From: Takakia lepidozioides
Lineage: Eukaryota > Streptophyta > Takakiopsida > Takakiales > Takakiaceae
Length of the DNA: 64,000 nt
Reading direction: 5' to 3'
Assembly: GCA_030704615.1 (NCBI GenBank)
Contig: CM060733.1
Coordinates: 42,410,001 to 42,474,000, forward strand
Shown here: piece after piece, positions 1-9,093 of the stretch
Layout: each line of letters begins with the position of its first letter
Position numbering within the stretch: the stretch's first letter is position 1
Notes under the pieces: model-generated
Seen by the model: the letters and a program-made list of their open reading frames with translations, nothing else
What the model was told of the DNA's origin: nothing
Databases searched by the model: none
Position numbers and translations under genes: made by a program

Positions 1-589
1 CACTTTCGTTCCAACCGTAAGCTTTTTTATGTTTGCTTCTCCTTGTTTAGCGACAAAAATCTTGCTCACTATGGGCAAGCATGCGCTCAAGGCACTCACA
101 AACATAGGGTCAAGTCTCAACCCCTAGTTGGAAAACTTATATGCCCCACCTTCAAAAAGAGGTTCGTACCTCTAAGGAAGAATGGGAGGGATTACCGCAT
201 AAGGTCATCGACGAGAAGGTTAGGTCGGCAGAGGCTTGCGCATGCCCATAGTCCTCTGATCGCTCGAGATGAACTCGAGGGAGGATCAACCAAATCCCTT
301 CTCTCCGACCATCGGGCGTACGACAGGGGGAACCGTGTAGTCGGGGCTAAATTAGCTTGCCCGACACGATTACCATATACCCCCAGCCGCCTTCCCCATT
401 GTAAGCGGTGGCTAAGATGGCGTCAAACGGAAGGCTCTATACGCCCGTGCTTCGGAAAGAAAAAAGGCCTCGGAAGTATCCAAGGGTTGGGATTCCCTCG
501 GAGCCGAGCACCCCTTCGATCCAAGTTGCCCGGGCGGGCAAGGACTAGACTCTCGACTTCTCTAAATGTGGAGACACAAAAAGAGTTAA

Positions 590-645
590 GGTGTTTTATT
601 CCAAACAAGTTTCGCTTGATTGCTCAAGCTCATCAGTGGAACACC
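590..645 (-). ncRNA. Hammerhead ribozyme, type I minimal (A1)
   Basis: On the minus strand the core CTGATGA is followed by a six-base-pair stem II (GCTTGA/TCAAGC) closed by a GCAA tetraloop, then GAAAC, a two-base-pair stem III with a UU loop, and the cleavage triplet GTT. Stem I is closed by CCA/TGG and continues as GGTGT/ACACC beyond an internal loop. Such very short stem III forms are known from PLEs and are thought to work best as dimers. The core appears intact. Confidence 0.85.
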
Positions 646-676
646 AAGAGATGAAGTCCTAAGAGCCAAGCCTATC

Positions 677-685
677 CTTATATAC
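677..685 (-). promoter_or_regulatory. TATA box upstream of the A1 ribozyme
   Basis: The minus strand reads GTATATAAG about 32 nt upstream of the ribozyme's 5' stem. The same arrangement recurs in all three PLE families in this window, so it is probably the element's internal RNA polymerase II promoter. Inferred from position and conservation only. Confidence 0.5.
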
Positions 686-895
686 TAGAAAAACACCCTC
701 ACTATGTGCAAACGATATGGGATAATTCCCAAGGCAATAATAATGCCACTAAAGCACTAATTTAGCCTCCAAGTCAAGACTGCATTAATTAGTCAATGGT
801 CCAAATTAATTGTTGGAACCCTTTGACTTTAACATCAACACTAGGGCTATCAAAGAGGCAAAATTAATAATGCTAGGGACATTTGCACTACAAAA

Positions 896-2790
896 ATCAT
901 CCTATCATTCTAGATTTAACTAGGAATGAACTCAGTTTTCGCGGATTCCTCCAACAAATCATCGCTCGAGGAAGAAACCGAAGCTCCGGGACTTGCTGAA
1001 GCAACTCGTGGAGTCTAGGGTTAGGGTGGCCCCCAAGTTCAAGGCTCGAGTGTACGAAGAGTAGTCGAGCTTAAGAACAAGGGGGGCCCGTTTACCCTCA
1101 ACTGCGCGTTGCGTCTGTTGGTCGAGTAGAGCGGATTTGAGGTCGTAGGAGATCTTGGTGAAGCAACTCCGGATGAACGCCGCCGGATAACCTCGGGCTC
1201 GAAGACGTTTGTAAAACAAAAGTCGCAAATGGTTGAACCCTTGGATGGTGCTTTCTCGTATTACGTACCGTTGGAGCTCGCCGATGACGAAAGCTTTCTT
1301 TTGGTGATGTGGATGCCACGAGGACCAAGGCAAGTATTGATACTTGTTCTGGGCCTTTTGATGACATCTCGTAGAGAGCCGTCGAGTTTGGATGAAGTCG
1401 TCTCCTTTGAGGAAGGTGATATCCAAGATGTCGGCGGACGTCGGGCTTATGGCGGTCGTGATTTTGATGCCATCGAACATGGAACCGTAGTTCCGTAACC
1501 AGGACCGGAGGCTCTTTTCGGAGCCTACCCAGATGCCAAAGCCGTCGTCGATATAGCGCTTAAGATAAAGCAGCTCTTGCTCCGATGGGCACACGTACTC
1601 CATGTACATCTCCAACCGACAGAGGAACAAACAAGCGTAAACAACTGCAAAGTTGCTCCCATGGCCGTCCCGCGAATTTGGTGCCAAAAACTACCATTGA
1701 ACTCAAGGTAATGGTGTTTCAAGACTAATCCAGCGAGGGTCATGATCAGGTCTTTTTTGTGTTTGGTGAAATTACCTCCAATAGCACATTCGAGCTCATA
1801 CAAGCCGAGCTCGGTGATGATGCTGGGATATAGAGATTCCACGTCAAACGTAAAAAGAAGAGCATGCGAGGGGACCTCGAGTTGGGAAACCTCTCGAAGA
1901 AGCGTGAGAGAATCAACCAAATGAGTGGGTTCCTTGAGAAGTACCGGAAGGAGTTGGTGATGGAGCCAAATTGAAGCATGCTCGAAGATGTAGTTGTTGT
2001 AGGAACAAATGGGTCTTCCAACAAGCACGGGTTTGTGCACCTTCGGAATGAAGTACAAAGCACAAGCTCGAAAGTCCGTGGACGACCGAGGGCGTTGGCG
2101 GATGTAATTCCATTCTTTGGTGGAGATCGCAAACCTGTAGATTGGATGGCAAGCCAACACCTCCAACCTCGACCAAAGTTCTTCCCACGGTACGGAATCC
2201 ACGGGACGATAAACTTCGGTGTCTGAGAGTTGCCGCATCGCCTCTTGCATGTACCAAGACTTGTCCATAAGCACAAGACCAAGATTTTTGTCGGCCGGCT
2301 TGATGACAAGGTCCGGATCCGACCTCAATCTTTTGAGAGCAAGTCTCAAGTGTCTCGGCAGACAAGGTCGTGCATTGCGGGCGATTCGATCCAAACGGCT
2401 AGACAAAAGATCATTACCTTCTCGAATGATGGCCTCGAGCGGTTGAGATTCCACTGGCGGATTGAATGATGGATTCGGAACGCGCCAAAGAGGAACCTCG
2501 TCGTTGTCTTTGCCCGAGAAGAACGTTCGCAACCTCAAGCTTCGAGCAAAATTGTTGAATTCGGTGATGATTGAAGATCGGGAAGGGGGAAGAGGACGAG
2601 GAATGTAATTGAGACCAAGGCCCAGGAGTTGTCGCTCCGCAAAGGAGAGAACCCTCTTGCTATAGTTGTGGATAGCAGTGTTGGTGACCCTGCATTCCAC
2701 TTGGGAGGGAGTCTTCCTAGCAAAGAGCAACAAAGCGTAAGCCTTCGGGTCTACGAGCGGGTACCAGAAGAGACTCCTCGTGCGCCCCCG
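896..2790 (-). pseudogene. PLE reverse transcriptase (A1), frameshifted
   Basis: The reading frame runs from about 2733 to 1680 and resumes in another frame from 1687 to 959. It carries the PLE landmarks KPADKNLG, IPKVHKP, FDVESLYPS, RGTAMG, YIDD and HPHHQKKAF in order. Compared with the intact A2 copy it has lost one C in the CCCC run before GTAMGS (near 1660), which shifts the frame inside motif B. It has lost one more base in a telomere-like TTTAGGG stretch near 1020, which scrambles the last 40 or so residues. There is no GIY-YIG nuclease downstream. The element was presumably active until recently, since the rest of the protein is nearly identical to A2. Confidence 0.85.
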
Positions 2791-2877
2791 CGTCTGTGAG
2801 GAGGTACGTATGGCCGCTTCGTCTTCCTCGTCGTCGTCGTCGCACCCTTCGTCGTGGCCGGTTTTCCGTTGACCCTC

Positions 2878-2937
2878 ACAAGTTTAGGGTTTAGGGTTTA
2901 GGGGTTTAGGGTTTAGGGGTTTAGGGTTTAGGGTTTA
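2878..2937 (+). repeat. Telomeric block T1, ACAAG then (TTTAGGG)n
   Basis: Seven heptads or variants (two are TTTAGGGG) follow the broken 5' end of A1, preceded by the filler ACAAG. The G-rich strand points to the right. The block then passes directly into the 3' end of a family-C unit. This is the expected product of telomere addition to a broken element end and later priming from that end. Confidence 0.9.
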
Positions 2938-3567
2938 CATAAAGCGTCAAAACAAGTGTAGCAGTACAACGCGGATGCACCGGGTGCAAGATAAACACGA
3001 TCCGGGCAAACGAGTTTTAGGGGGGCGAGTTATGCACCCTTGGAAAAATTTCAGATCCTGTGAATCAAACCTGAAAGGAGAGATCCTGAGAGACAGGAAA
3101 CTAGAATAGAAGTATGCGAGGTGTCCTGAAATGCAACTGCAAACCTATGCAAGAGGCAAATGTGCGTATGAGAATTATTTCACTGGATGCACAGGAGAAT
3201 AAGAACCCTATCTCTGTTTTGCAAGAGAATGGACACACTAGGAACAACTTAGATGCAGATCTCATATGCACTACTCGAAAGGGAGTTTATGGCATAGAAT
3301 AGAAGTATGCGAGGTGTCCTGAAATGCAACTGCAAACCTATGCAAGAGGCAAATGTGCGTATGAGAACTATTTCACTGGATGCACAGGAGAATAAGAACC
3401 ATATCTCTGTTTTGCAAGAGAATGGACACACTAGGAACAACTTAGATGCAGATCTCACATGCACGACTCGAAAGGGAGTTTATGGCATGCCGTATAGACA
3501 CAGAGCACATAACAATGCAATGATCTAAAGCAGGGGATACAAACGCATCTAAAACTCGACAACTTCA
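2938..3567 (-). mobile_element. PLE family C unit C1 (5'-truncated, non-autonomous)
   Basis: The left end is the 3' terminus of the element (antisense of a sequence ending in AACCCTAAA), and the unit stops at 3567, before the ribozyme. It contains the antisense GGGGGGC box (3016-3022), the small palindrome TGCACCGGGTGCA and a 193-bp tandem duplication. No protein is encoded. The break is followed by AG and TTTAGGG repeats. Confidence 0.8.
3103..3488. repeat. 193-bp tandem duplication in C1
   Basis: The segment 3103-3295 is repeated at 3296-3488 with only a few differences. The same duplication occurs in C5 (6708-7094) but not in C2, C3 or C4, so C1 and C5 descend from one sub-lineage. Confidence 0.9.
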
Positions 3568-3597
3568 AGTTTAGGGTTTAGGGTTTAGGGTTTAGGG
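3568..3597 (+). repeat. Telomeric block T2, (TTTAGGG)4
   Basis: Four perfect heptads lie between the broken end of C1 and the 3' end of C2. Confidence 0.95.
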
Positions 3598-4095
3598 TTC
3601 ACATAAAGCATCAAAACAAGTGTAGCAGTACAACGCGGATGCACCGGGTGCAAGATAAACACGATCCGGGCAAACAAGTTTTAGGGGGGGGCCAGTTATG
3701 CACCCCTGGAAAAATTTCAGATCCTGTGAATCAAACCTGAAAGGAGAGATCCTGAGAGACAGGAAACTAGAATAGAAGTATGCGAGGTGTCCTGAAATGC
3801 AACTGCAAACCTATGCAAGAGGCAAATGTGCGTATGAGAACTATTTCACTGGATGCACAGGAGAATAAGAACCCTATCTCTGTTTTGCAAGAGAATGGAC
3901 ACACTAGGAACAACTTAGATGCAGATCTCCCATGCACTACTCGAGAGGGAGTTTATGGCATGCCGTATAGACACAGGGCACATAACAATGCAATGATCTA
4001 AAGCAGGGGATACAAACGCATCTAAAACTCGACAACTTCAAAGGGTGAGACTACGAGGCAAGATCATGCAAAGTAGTGAAGCCAAATCTTTATAG

Positions 4096-4140
4096 ACCCC
4101 AGACTAGTTTCGCTCAGCGCGTGAGCTCATCAGTGGGAAA
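4096..4140 (-). ncRNA. Hammerhead ribozyme, type I minimal (C2)
   Basis: Minus strand: stem I CCCA/TGGG, core CTGATGA, stem II GCTCA/TGAGC with loop CGCGC, GAAAC, stem III of two base pairs with loop UA, cleavage after GTC. All conserved core bases are present. Confidence 0.85.
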
Positions 4141-4172
4141 GAAAAGGAATGAGATACAAACCCCACCCCCCG

Positions 4173-4181
4173 CTTATATAC
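4173..4181 (-). promoter_or_regulatory. TATA box, C2
   Basis: GTATATAAG on the minus strand, about 35 nt before the ribozyme and followed by a G-rich tract. Identical sites lie at 5330-5338 (C3), 6486-6494 (C4) and 7306-7314 (C5). Confidence 0.5.
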
Positions 4182-4754
4182 TACTAGGAGTGAACTGCCT
4201 CGTGTGGACAATCTTCCAGTGGAGGTCTCGTGAGGAGAAAAACCATCCAACAGATGTCTCGTACGGAGAGAATAGTCCAAAAAGTCTCGGTGGGAGAAAG
4301 TCATCCAGTGGATGAAAACAAGTTCTCGACAAGAGAGAACTAGATCCAAAGAATAAAAATCATCCAAATAGTCAATTGCATATCTCTCAAATACAACTAA
4401 CTCCGTGAGTTTATGACTATGCAACAACCAATTATGCTGAAGTTAGAGCATGTTGTGCAAAGTCGTAAGGGCTGAAACCACTTCGAAAGGAACGCACAAC
4501 TCGTAAGAGCTTTTGCACACGCAGACCATCGCGCAACCATCGTCTTGCTAAAGCCTGCAGCTGTGTTGTCCTGAACGTGTCCAACCACGATCCCCACCTT
4601 CCGACCTCCAAGACGAAACACGGCTCGGTCTTCGTATTGTTGCCTCATCACATGAATGAGCAGCTTGGTCAAAAGAATGAAGATCAACATCTGCCTCCAT
4701 TACGTGAAGGCGATTAAAGATGTGTTGCAGCTAACACTGTAAGAAAGTTTAGGG

Positions 4755-5911
4755 TTCACATAAAGCGTCAAAACAAGTGTAGCAGTACAACGCGGATGCA
4801 CCGGGTGCAAGATAAACACGATCCGGGCAAACAAGTTTTAGGGGGGGGGCAGTTATGCACCCCTGGAAAAATTTCAGATCCTGTGAATCAAACCTGAAAG
4901 GAGAGATCCTGAGAGACAGGAAACTAGAATAGAAGTATGCGAGGTGTCCTGAAATGCAACTGCAAACCTATGCAAGAGGCAAATGTGCGTATGAGAACTA
5001 TTTCACTGGATGCACAAGAGAATAAGAACCCTATCTCTGTTTTGCAAGAGAATGGACACACTAGGAACAACTTAGATGCAGATCTCCCATGCACTACTCG
5101 AGAGGGAGTTTATGGCATGCCGTATAGACACAGAGCACATAACAATGCAATGATCTAAAGCAGGGGATACAAACGCATCTAAAACTCGACAACTTCAAAG
5201 GGTGAGACTACGAGGCAAGATCATGCAAAGTAGTGAAGCCAAATCTTTATAGACCCCAGACTAGTTTCGCTCAGCGCGTGAGCTCATCAGTGGGAAAGAA
5301 AAGGAATGAGATACAAACCCCACCCCCCGCTTATATACTACTAGGAGTGAACTGCCTCGTGTGGACAATCTTCCAGTGGAGGTCTCGTGCGGAGAAAAAC
5401 CATCCAACAGATGTCTCGTACGGAGAGAATAGTCCAAAAAGTCTCGGTGGGAGAAAGTCATCCAGTGGATGAAAACAAGTTCTCGACAAGAGAGAACTAG
5501 ATCCAAAGAATAAAAATCATCCAAATAGTCAATTGCATATCTCTCAAATACAACTAACTCCGTGAGTTTATGACTATGCAACAACCAATTATGCTGAAGT
5601 TAGAGCATGTTGTGCAAAGTCGTAAGGGCTGAAACCACTTCGAAAGGAACGCACAACTCGTAAGAGCTTTTGCACACGCAGACCATCGCGCAACCATCGT
5701 CTTGCTAAAGCCTGCAGCTGTGTTGTCCTGAACGTGTCCAACCACGATCCCCACCTTCCGACCTCCAAGACGAAACACGGCTCGGTCTTCGTATTGTTGC
5801 TTCATCACATGAATGAGCAGCTTGGTCAAAAGAATGAAGATCAACATCTGCCTCCATTACGTGAAGGCGATTAAAGATGTGTTGCAGCTAACACTGTAAG
5901 AAAGTTTAGGG
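4755..5911 (-). mobile_element. PLE family C unit C3 (full 1157-bp unit)
   Basis: Head-to-tail copy of C2 with only scattered substitutions. It is joined to C2 and C4 by one TTTAGGG each, so C2-C3-C4 probably entered as one multimeric copy made from a tandem transcript or by template jumping. Confidence 0.85.
5253..5297 (-). ncRNA. Hammerhead ribozyme (C3)
   Basis: Same sequence and folding as the C2 ribozyme, with all core bases present. Confidence 0.85.
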
Positions 5912-6512
5912 TTCACATAAAGCATCAAAACAAGTGTAGCAGTACAACGCGGATGCACTGGGTGCAAGATAAACACGATCCGGGCAAACAAGTTTTAGGG
6001 GGGGGCAGTTATGCACCCCTGGAAAAATTTCAGATCCTGTGAATCAAACCTGAAAGGAGAGATCCTGAGAGACAGGAAACTAGAATAGAAGTATGCGAGG
6101 TGTCCTGAAATGCAACTGCAAACCTATGCAAGAGGCAAATGTGCGTATGAGAACTATTTCACTGGATGCACAGGAGAATAAGAACCCTATCTCTGTTTTG
6201 CAAGAGAATGGACACACTAGGAACAACTTAGATGCAGATCTCCCATGCACTACTCGAGAGGGAGTTTATGGCATGCCGTATAGACACAGAGCACATAACA
6301 ATGCAATGATCTAAAGCAGGGGATACAAACGCATCTAAAACTCGACAACTTCAAAGGGTGAGACTACGAGGCAAGATCATGCAAAGTAGTGAAGCCAAAT
6401 CTTTATAGACCCCAGACTAGTTTCGCTCAGCGCGTGAGCTCATCAGTGGGAAAGAAAAGGAATGAGATACAAACCCCACCCCCCGCTTATATACTACTAG
6501 GAGTGAACTGCC
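5912..6512 (-). mobile_element. PLE family C unit C4 (5'-truncated)
   Basis: Third member of the tandem C2-C4 set. It keeps the 3' part with ribozyme and TATA box and is cut at 6512, just upstream of the TATA box. The break is followed by ACAAG and telomeric heptads. Confidence 0.85.
6409..6453 (-). ncRNA. Hammerhead ribozyme (C4)
   Basis: Same intact core and stems as in C2. Confidence 0.85.
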
Positions 6513-6538
6513 ACAAGTTTAGGGTTTAGGGCTTAGGG
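6513..6538 (+). repeat. Telomeric block T3, ACAAG then three heptads
   Basis: Filler ACAAG, then TTTAGGG, TTTAGGG and the variant CTTAGGG, between C4 and C5. Confidence 0.9.
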
Positions 6539-7886
6539 TTCACATAAAGCATCAAAACAAGTGTAGCAGTACAACGCGGATGCACCGGGTGCAAGATAAA
6601 CACGATCCGGGCAAACAAGTTTTAGGGGGGCCACTTATGCACCCCTGGAAAAATTTCAGATCCTGTGAATCAAACCTGAAAAGAGAGATCCTGAGAGACA
6701 GGAAACTAGAATAGAAGTATGCGAGGTGTCCTGAAATGCAACTGCAAACCTATGCAAGAGGCAAATGTGCGTATGAGAACTATTTCACTGGATGCACAGG
6801 AGAATAAGAACCCTATCTCTGTTTTGCAAGAGAATGGACACACTAGGAACAACTTAGATGCAGATCTCACATGCACTACTCGAAAGGGAGTTTATGGCAT
6901 AGAATAGAAGTATGCGAGGTGTCCTGAAATGCAACTGCAAACCTATGCAAGAGGCAAATGTGCGTATGAGAACTATTTTCACTGGATGCACAGGAGAATA
7001 AGAACCCTATCTCTGTTTTGCAAGAGAATGGACACACTGGGAACAACTTAGATGCAGATCTCACATGCACTACTCGAAAGGGAGTTTATGGCATGCCGTA
7101 TAGACACAGGGCACATAACAATGCAATGATCTAAAGCAGGGGATACAAACGCATCTAAAACTCGACAACTTCAAAGGGTGAGACCACGAGGCAAGATCAT
7201 GCAAAGTAGTGAAGCCAAATCTTTATAGACCCCAGACTAGTTTCGCTCAGCGCGTGAGCTCATCAGTGGGAAAGAAAAGGAATGAGATACAAACCCCACC
7301 CCCCGCTTATATACTACTAGGAGTGAACTGCCTCGTGTGGACAATCTTCCAGTGGATGTCTCGTGAGGAGAAAAACCATCCAACAGATGTCTCGTACGGA
7401 GAGAATAGTCCAAAAGTCTCGGTGGGAGAAAGTCATCCAGTGGATGAAAACAAGTTCTCGACAAGAGAGAACTAGATCCAAAGAATAAAAATCATCCAAA
7501 TAGTCAATTGCATATCTCTCAAATACAACTAACTCCGTGAGTTTATGACTATGCAACAACCAATTATGCTGAAGTTAGAGCATGTTGTGCAAAGTCGTAA
7601 GGGCTGAAACCACTTCGAAAGGAACGCACAACTCGTAAGAGCTTTTGCACACGCAGACCATCGCGCAACCATCGTCTTGCTAAAGCCTGCAGCTGTGTTG
7701 TCCTGAACGTGTCCAACCACGATCCCCACCTTCCGACCTCCAAGACGAAACACGGCTCGGTCTTCGTATTGTTGCCTCATCACATGAATGAGCAGCTTGG
7801 TCAAAAGAATGAAGATCAACATCTGCCTCCATTACGTGAAGGCGATTAAAGATGTGTTGCAGCTAACACTGTAAGAAAGTTTAGGG
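6539..7886 (-). mobile_element. PLE family C unit C5 (full, with 193-bp duplication)
   Basis: A complete C unit with ribozyme, TATA box and internal region. It is longer than C2 and C3 because of the 193-bp tandem duplication at 6708-7094. It joins C6 through one TTTAGGG. Confidence 0.85.
7229..7273 (-). ncRNA. Hammerhead ribozyme (C5)
   Basis: Same intact core and stems as in C2. Confidence 0.85.
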
Positions 7887-7951
7887 TTCACATAAAGCGT
7901 CAAAACAAGTGTAGCAGTACAACGCGGATGCACCGGGTGCAAGATAAACAC
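7887..7951 (-). mobile_element. PLE family C unit C6 (65-bp 3' stub)
   Basis: Only the last 65 bp of the 3' end remain. The break at 7951 runs straight into telomeric repeats without the ACAAG filler. Confidence 0.8.
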
Positions 7952-7980
7952 GGGTTTAGGGTTTAGGGTTTAGGGTTTAG
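7952..7980 (+). repeat. Telomeric block T4, four heptads
   Basis: GGG followed by TTTAGGG three times and TTTAG, between C6 and the 3' end of A2. Confidence 0.95.
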
Positions 7981-8786
7981 CAAAGGCTTGCAAAGGTAAA
8001 AAAATAGAAAAATACTGGAAAAAGACACAGTAAAAATTAAGGGGGGCCGGTTCGGACCCAAATACAAATGCAATGGAAACCAAGACAAATGCATACAAAG
8101 TGCGCCTATCGTGCCTAAAGGGATGCAATAAGACTATTATGTCTTATGCAAGGACTCCCGCCCTCACGAGATAAGGTTCTCTAATTGAAGAATGAGGCAC
8201 TTTCGTTCCAACCGTAAGCTTTTTTATGTTTGCTTCTCCTTGTTTAGCGACAAAAATCTTGCTCACTATGGGCAAGCATGCGCTCAAGGCACTCACAAAC
8301 ATAGGGTCAAGTCTCAACCCCTAGTTGGAAAACTTATATGCCCCACCTTCAAAAAGAGGTTCGTACCTCTAAGGAAGAATGGGAGGGATTACCGCATAAG
8401 GTCATCGACGAGAAGGTTAGGTCGGCAGAGGCTTGCGCATGCCCATAGTCCTCTGATCGCTCGAGATGAACTCGAGGGAGGATCAACCAAATCCTTCTCT
8501 CCGACCATCGGGCGTACGACAGGGGGAACCGTGTAGTCGGGGCTAAATTAGCTTGCCCGACACGATTACCATATACCCCCAGCCGCCTTCCCCATTGTAA
8601 GCGGTGGCTAAGATGGCGTCAAACGGAAGGCTCTATACGCCCGTGCTTCGGAAAGAAAAAAGGCCTCGGAAGTATCCAAGGGTTGGGATTCCCCTCGGAG
8701 CCGAGCACCCCTTCGATCCAAGTTGCCCGGGCGGGCAAGGACTAGACTCTCGACTTCTCTAAATGTGGAGACACAAAAAGAGTTAA

Positions 8787-8842
8787 GGTGTTTTATTCCA
8801 AACAAGTTTCGCTTGATTGCTCAAGCTCATCAGTGGAACACC
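8787..8842 (-). ncRNA. Hammerhead ribozyme (A2)
   Basis: Minus strand: core CTGATGA, six-base-pair stem II with a GCAA tetraloop, GAAAC, two-base-pair stem III with loop UU, cleavage after GTT, stem I CCA/TGG plus an outer GGTGT/ACACC helix. Confidence 0.88.
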
Positions 8843-8873
8843 AAGAGATGAAGTCCTAAGAGCCAAGCCTATC

Positions 8874-8882
8874 CTTATATAC
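8874..8882 (-). promoter_or_regulatory. TATA box, A2
   Basis: GTATATAAG on the minus strand, about 32 nt upstream of the ribozyme, the same place as in A1, A3, B1 and the C units. Confidence 0.5.
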
Positions 8883-9093
8883 TAGAAAAACACCCTCACT
8901 ATGTGCAAACGATATGGGATAATTCCCAAGGCAATAATAATGCCACTAAAGCACTAATTTAGCCTCCAAGTCAAGACTGCATTAATTAGTCAATGGTCCA
9001 AATTAATTGTTGGAACCCTTTGACTTTAACATCAACACTAGGGCTATCAAAGAGGCAAAATTAATAATGCTAGGGACATTTGCACTACAAAAA

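Larger units (their letters stand above)
1..2877 (-). mobile_element. Penelope-like element family A, copy A1 (5'-truncated)
   Basis: This is a minus-strand copy of the element seen more fully at 7981-12320; base 1 corresponds to about base 8199 there. It keeps most of the 3' terminal repeat (pLTR) with a hammerhead ribozyme, the whole reverse transcriptase region, and only the tail of ORF1. The element's 5' end is lost at 2877, where the sequence breaks inside ORF1 and passes through ACAAG into TTTAGGG repeats. Its 3' end lies beyond the window edge. 5' truncation is usual for target-primed retroelements, and a telomeric repeat directly at the break suggests the end was healed as a telomere. 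Confidence 0.85.
3598..4754 (-). mobile_element. PLE family C unit C2 (full 1157-bp unit)
   Basis: Read on the minus strand, the unit has a 300-nt internal part (4747 to about 4430), short direct repeats, a TATA box, a hammerhead ribozyme, a C-rich box and a 3' end in GAACCCTAAA. It joins C3 through a single TTTAGGG. It has no ORF1 or RT. The internal part has a sense ORF of 97 codons (4690-4397), also present in C3 and C5, but the copies are too alike to test whether it is under selection. The unit is best seen as a non-autonomous PLE that borrows the RT of family A or B. Confidence 0.8.

Noticed and set aside
43-654. 203-codon open frame at the left edge
   Set aside because: It is antisense to the pLTR of A1 and depends on a TTG start; a 1-base indel destroys it in A2.
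2878-2937. True chromosome end
   Set aside because: The heptad blocks are only 3-7 units long and are internal, with sequence on both sides.
4397-5847. 97-codon sense ORF (MLIFILLTKLL...) in C2, C3 and C5 as a real gene
   Set aside because: Kept only as a note in the C2 entry: copies are almost identical, so conservation cannot be tested, and no motif is recognised.
3114-7070. Repeated plus-strand ORFs of 62-73 codons (MRGVLKCNCKPMQ...) in each C unit
   Set aside because: They lie antisense to the terminal repeat of minus-strand elements and recur only because the units are copies; no sign of protein-level selection.
3598-7886. CRISPR-like array from the regular spacing of the C units
   Set aside because: Units are 1157 bp with no short repeat/spacer structure and carry promoters and ribozymes; they are tandem retroelements in a eukaryote.
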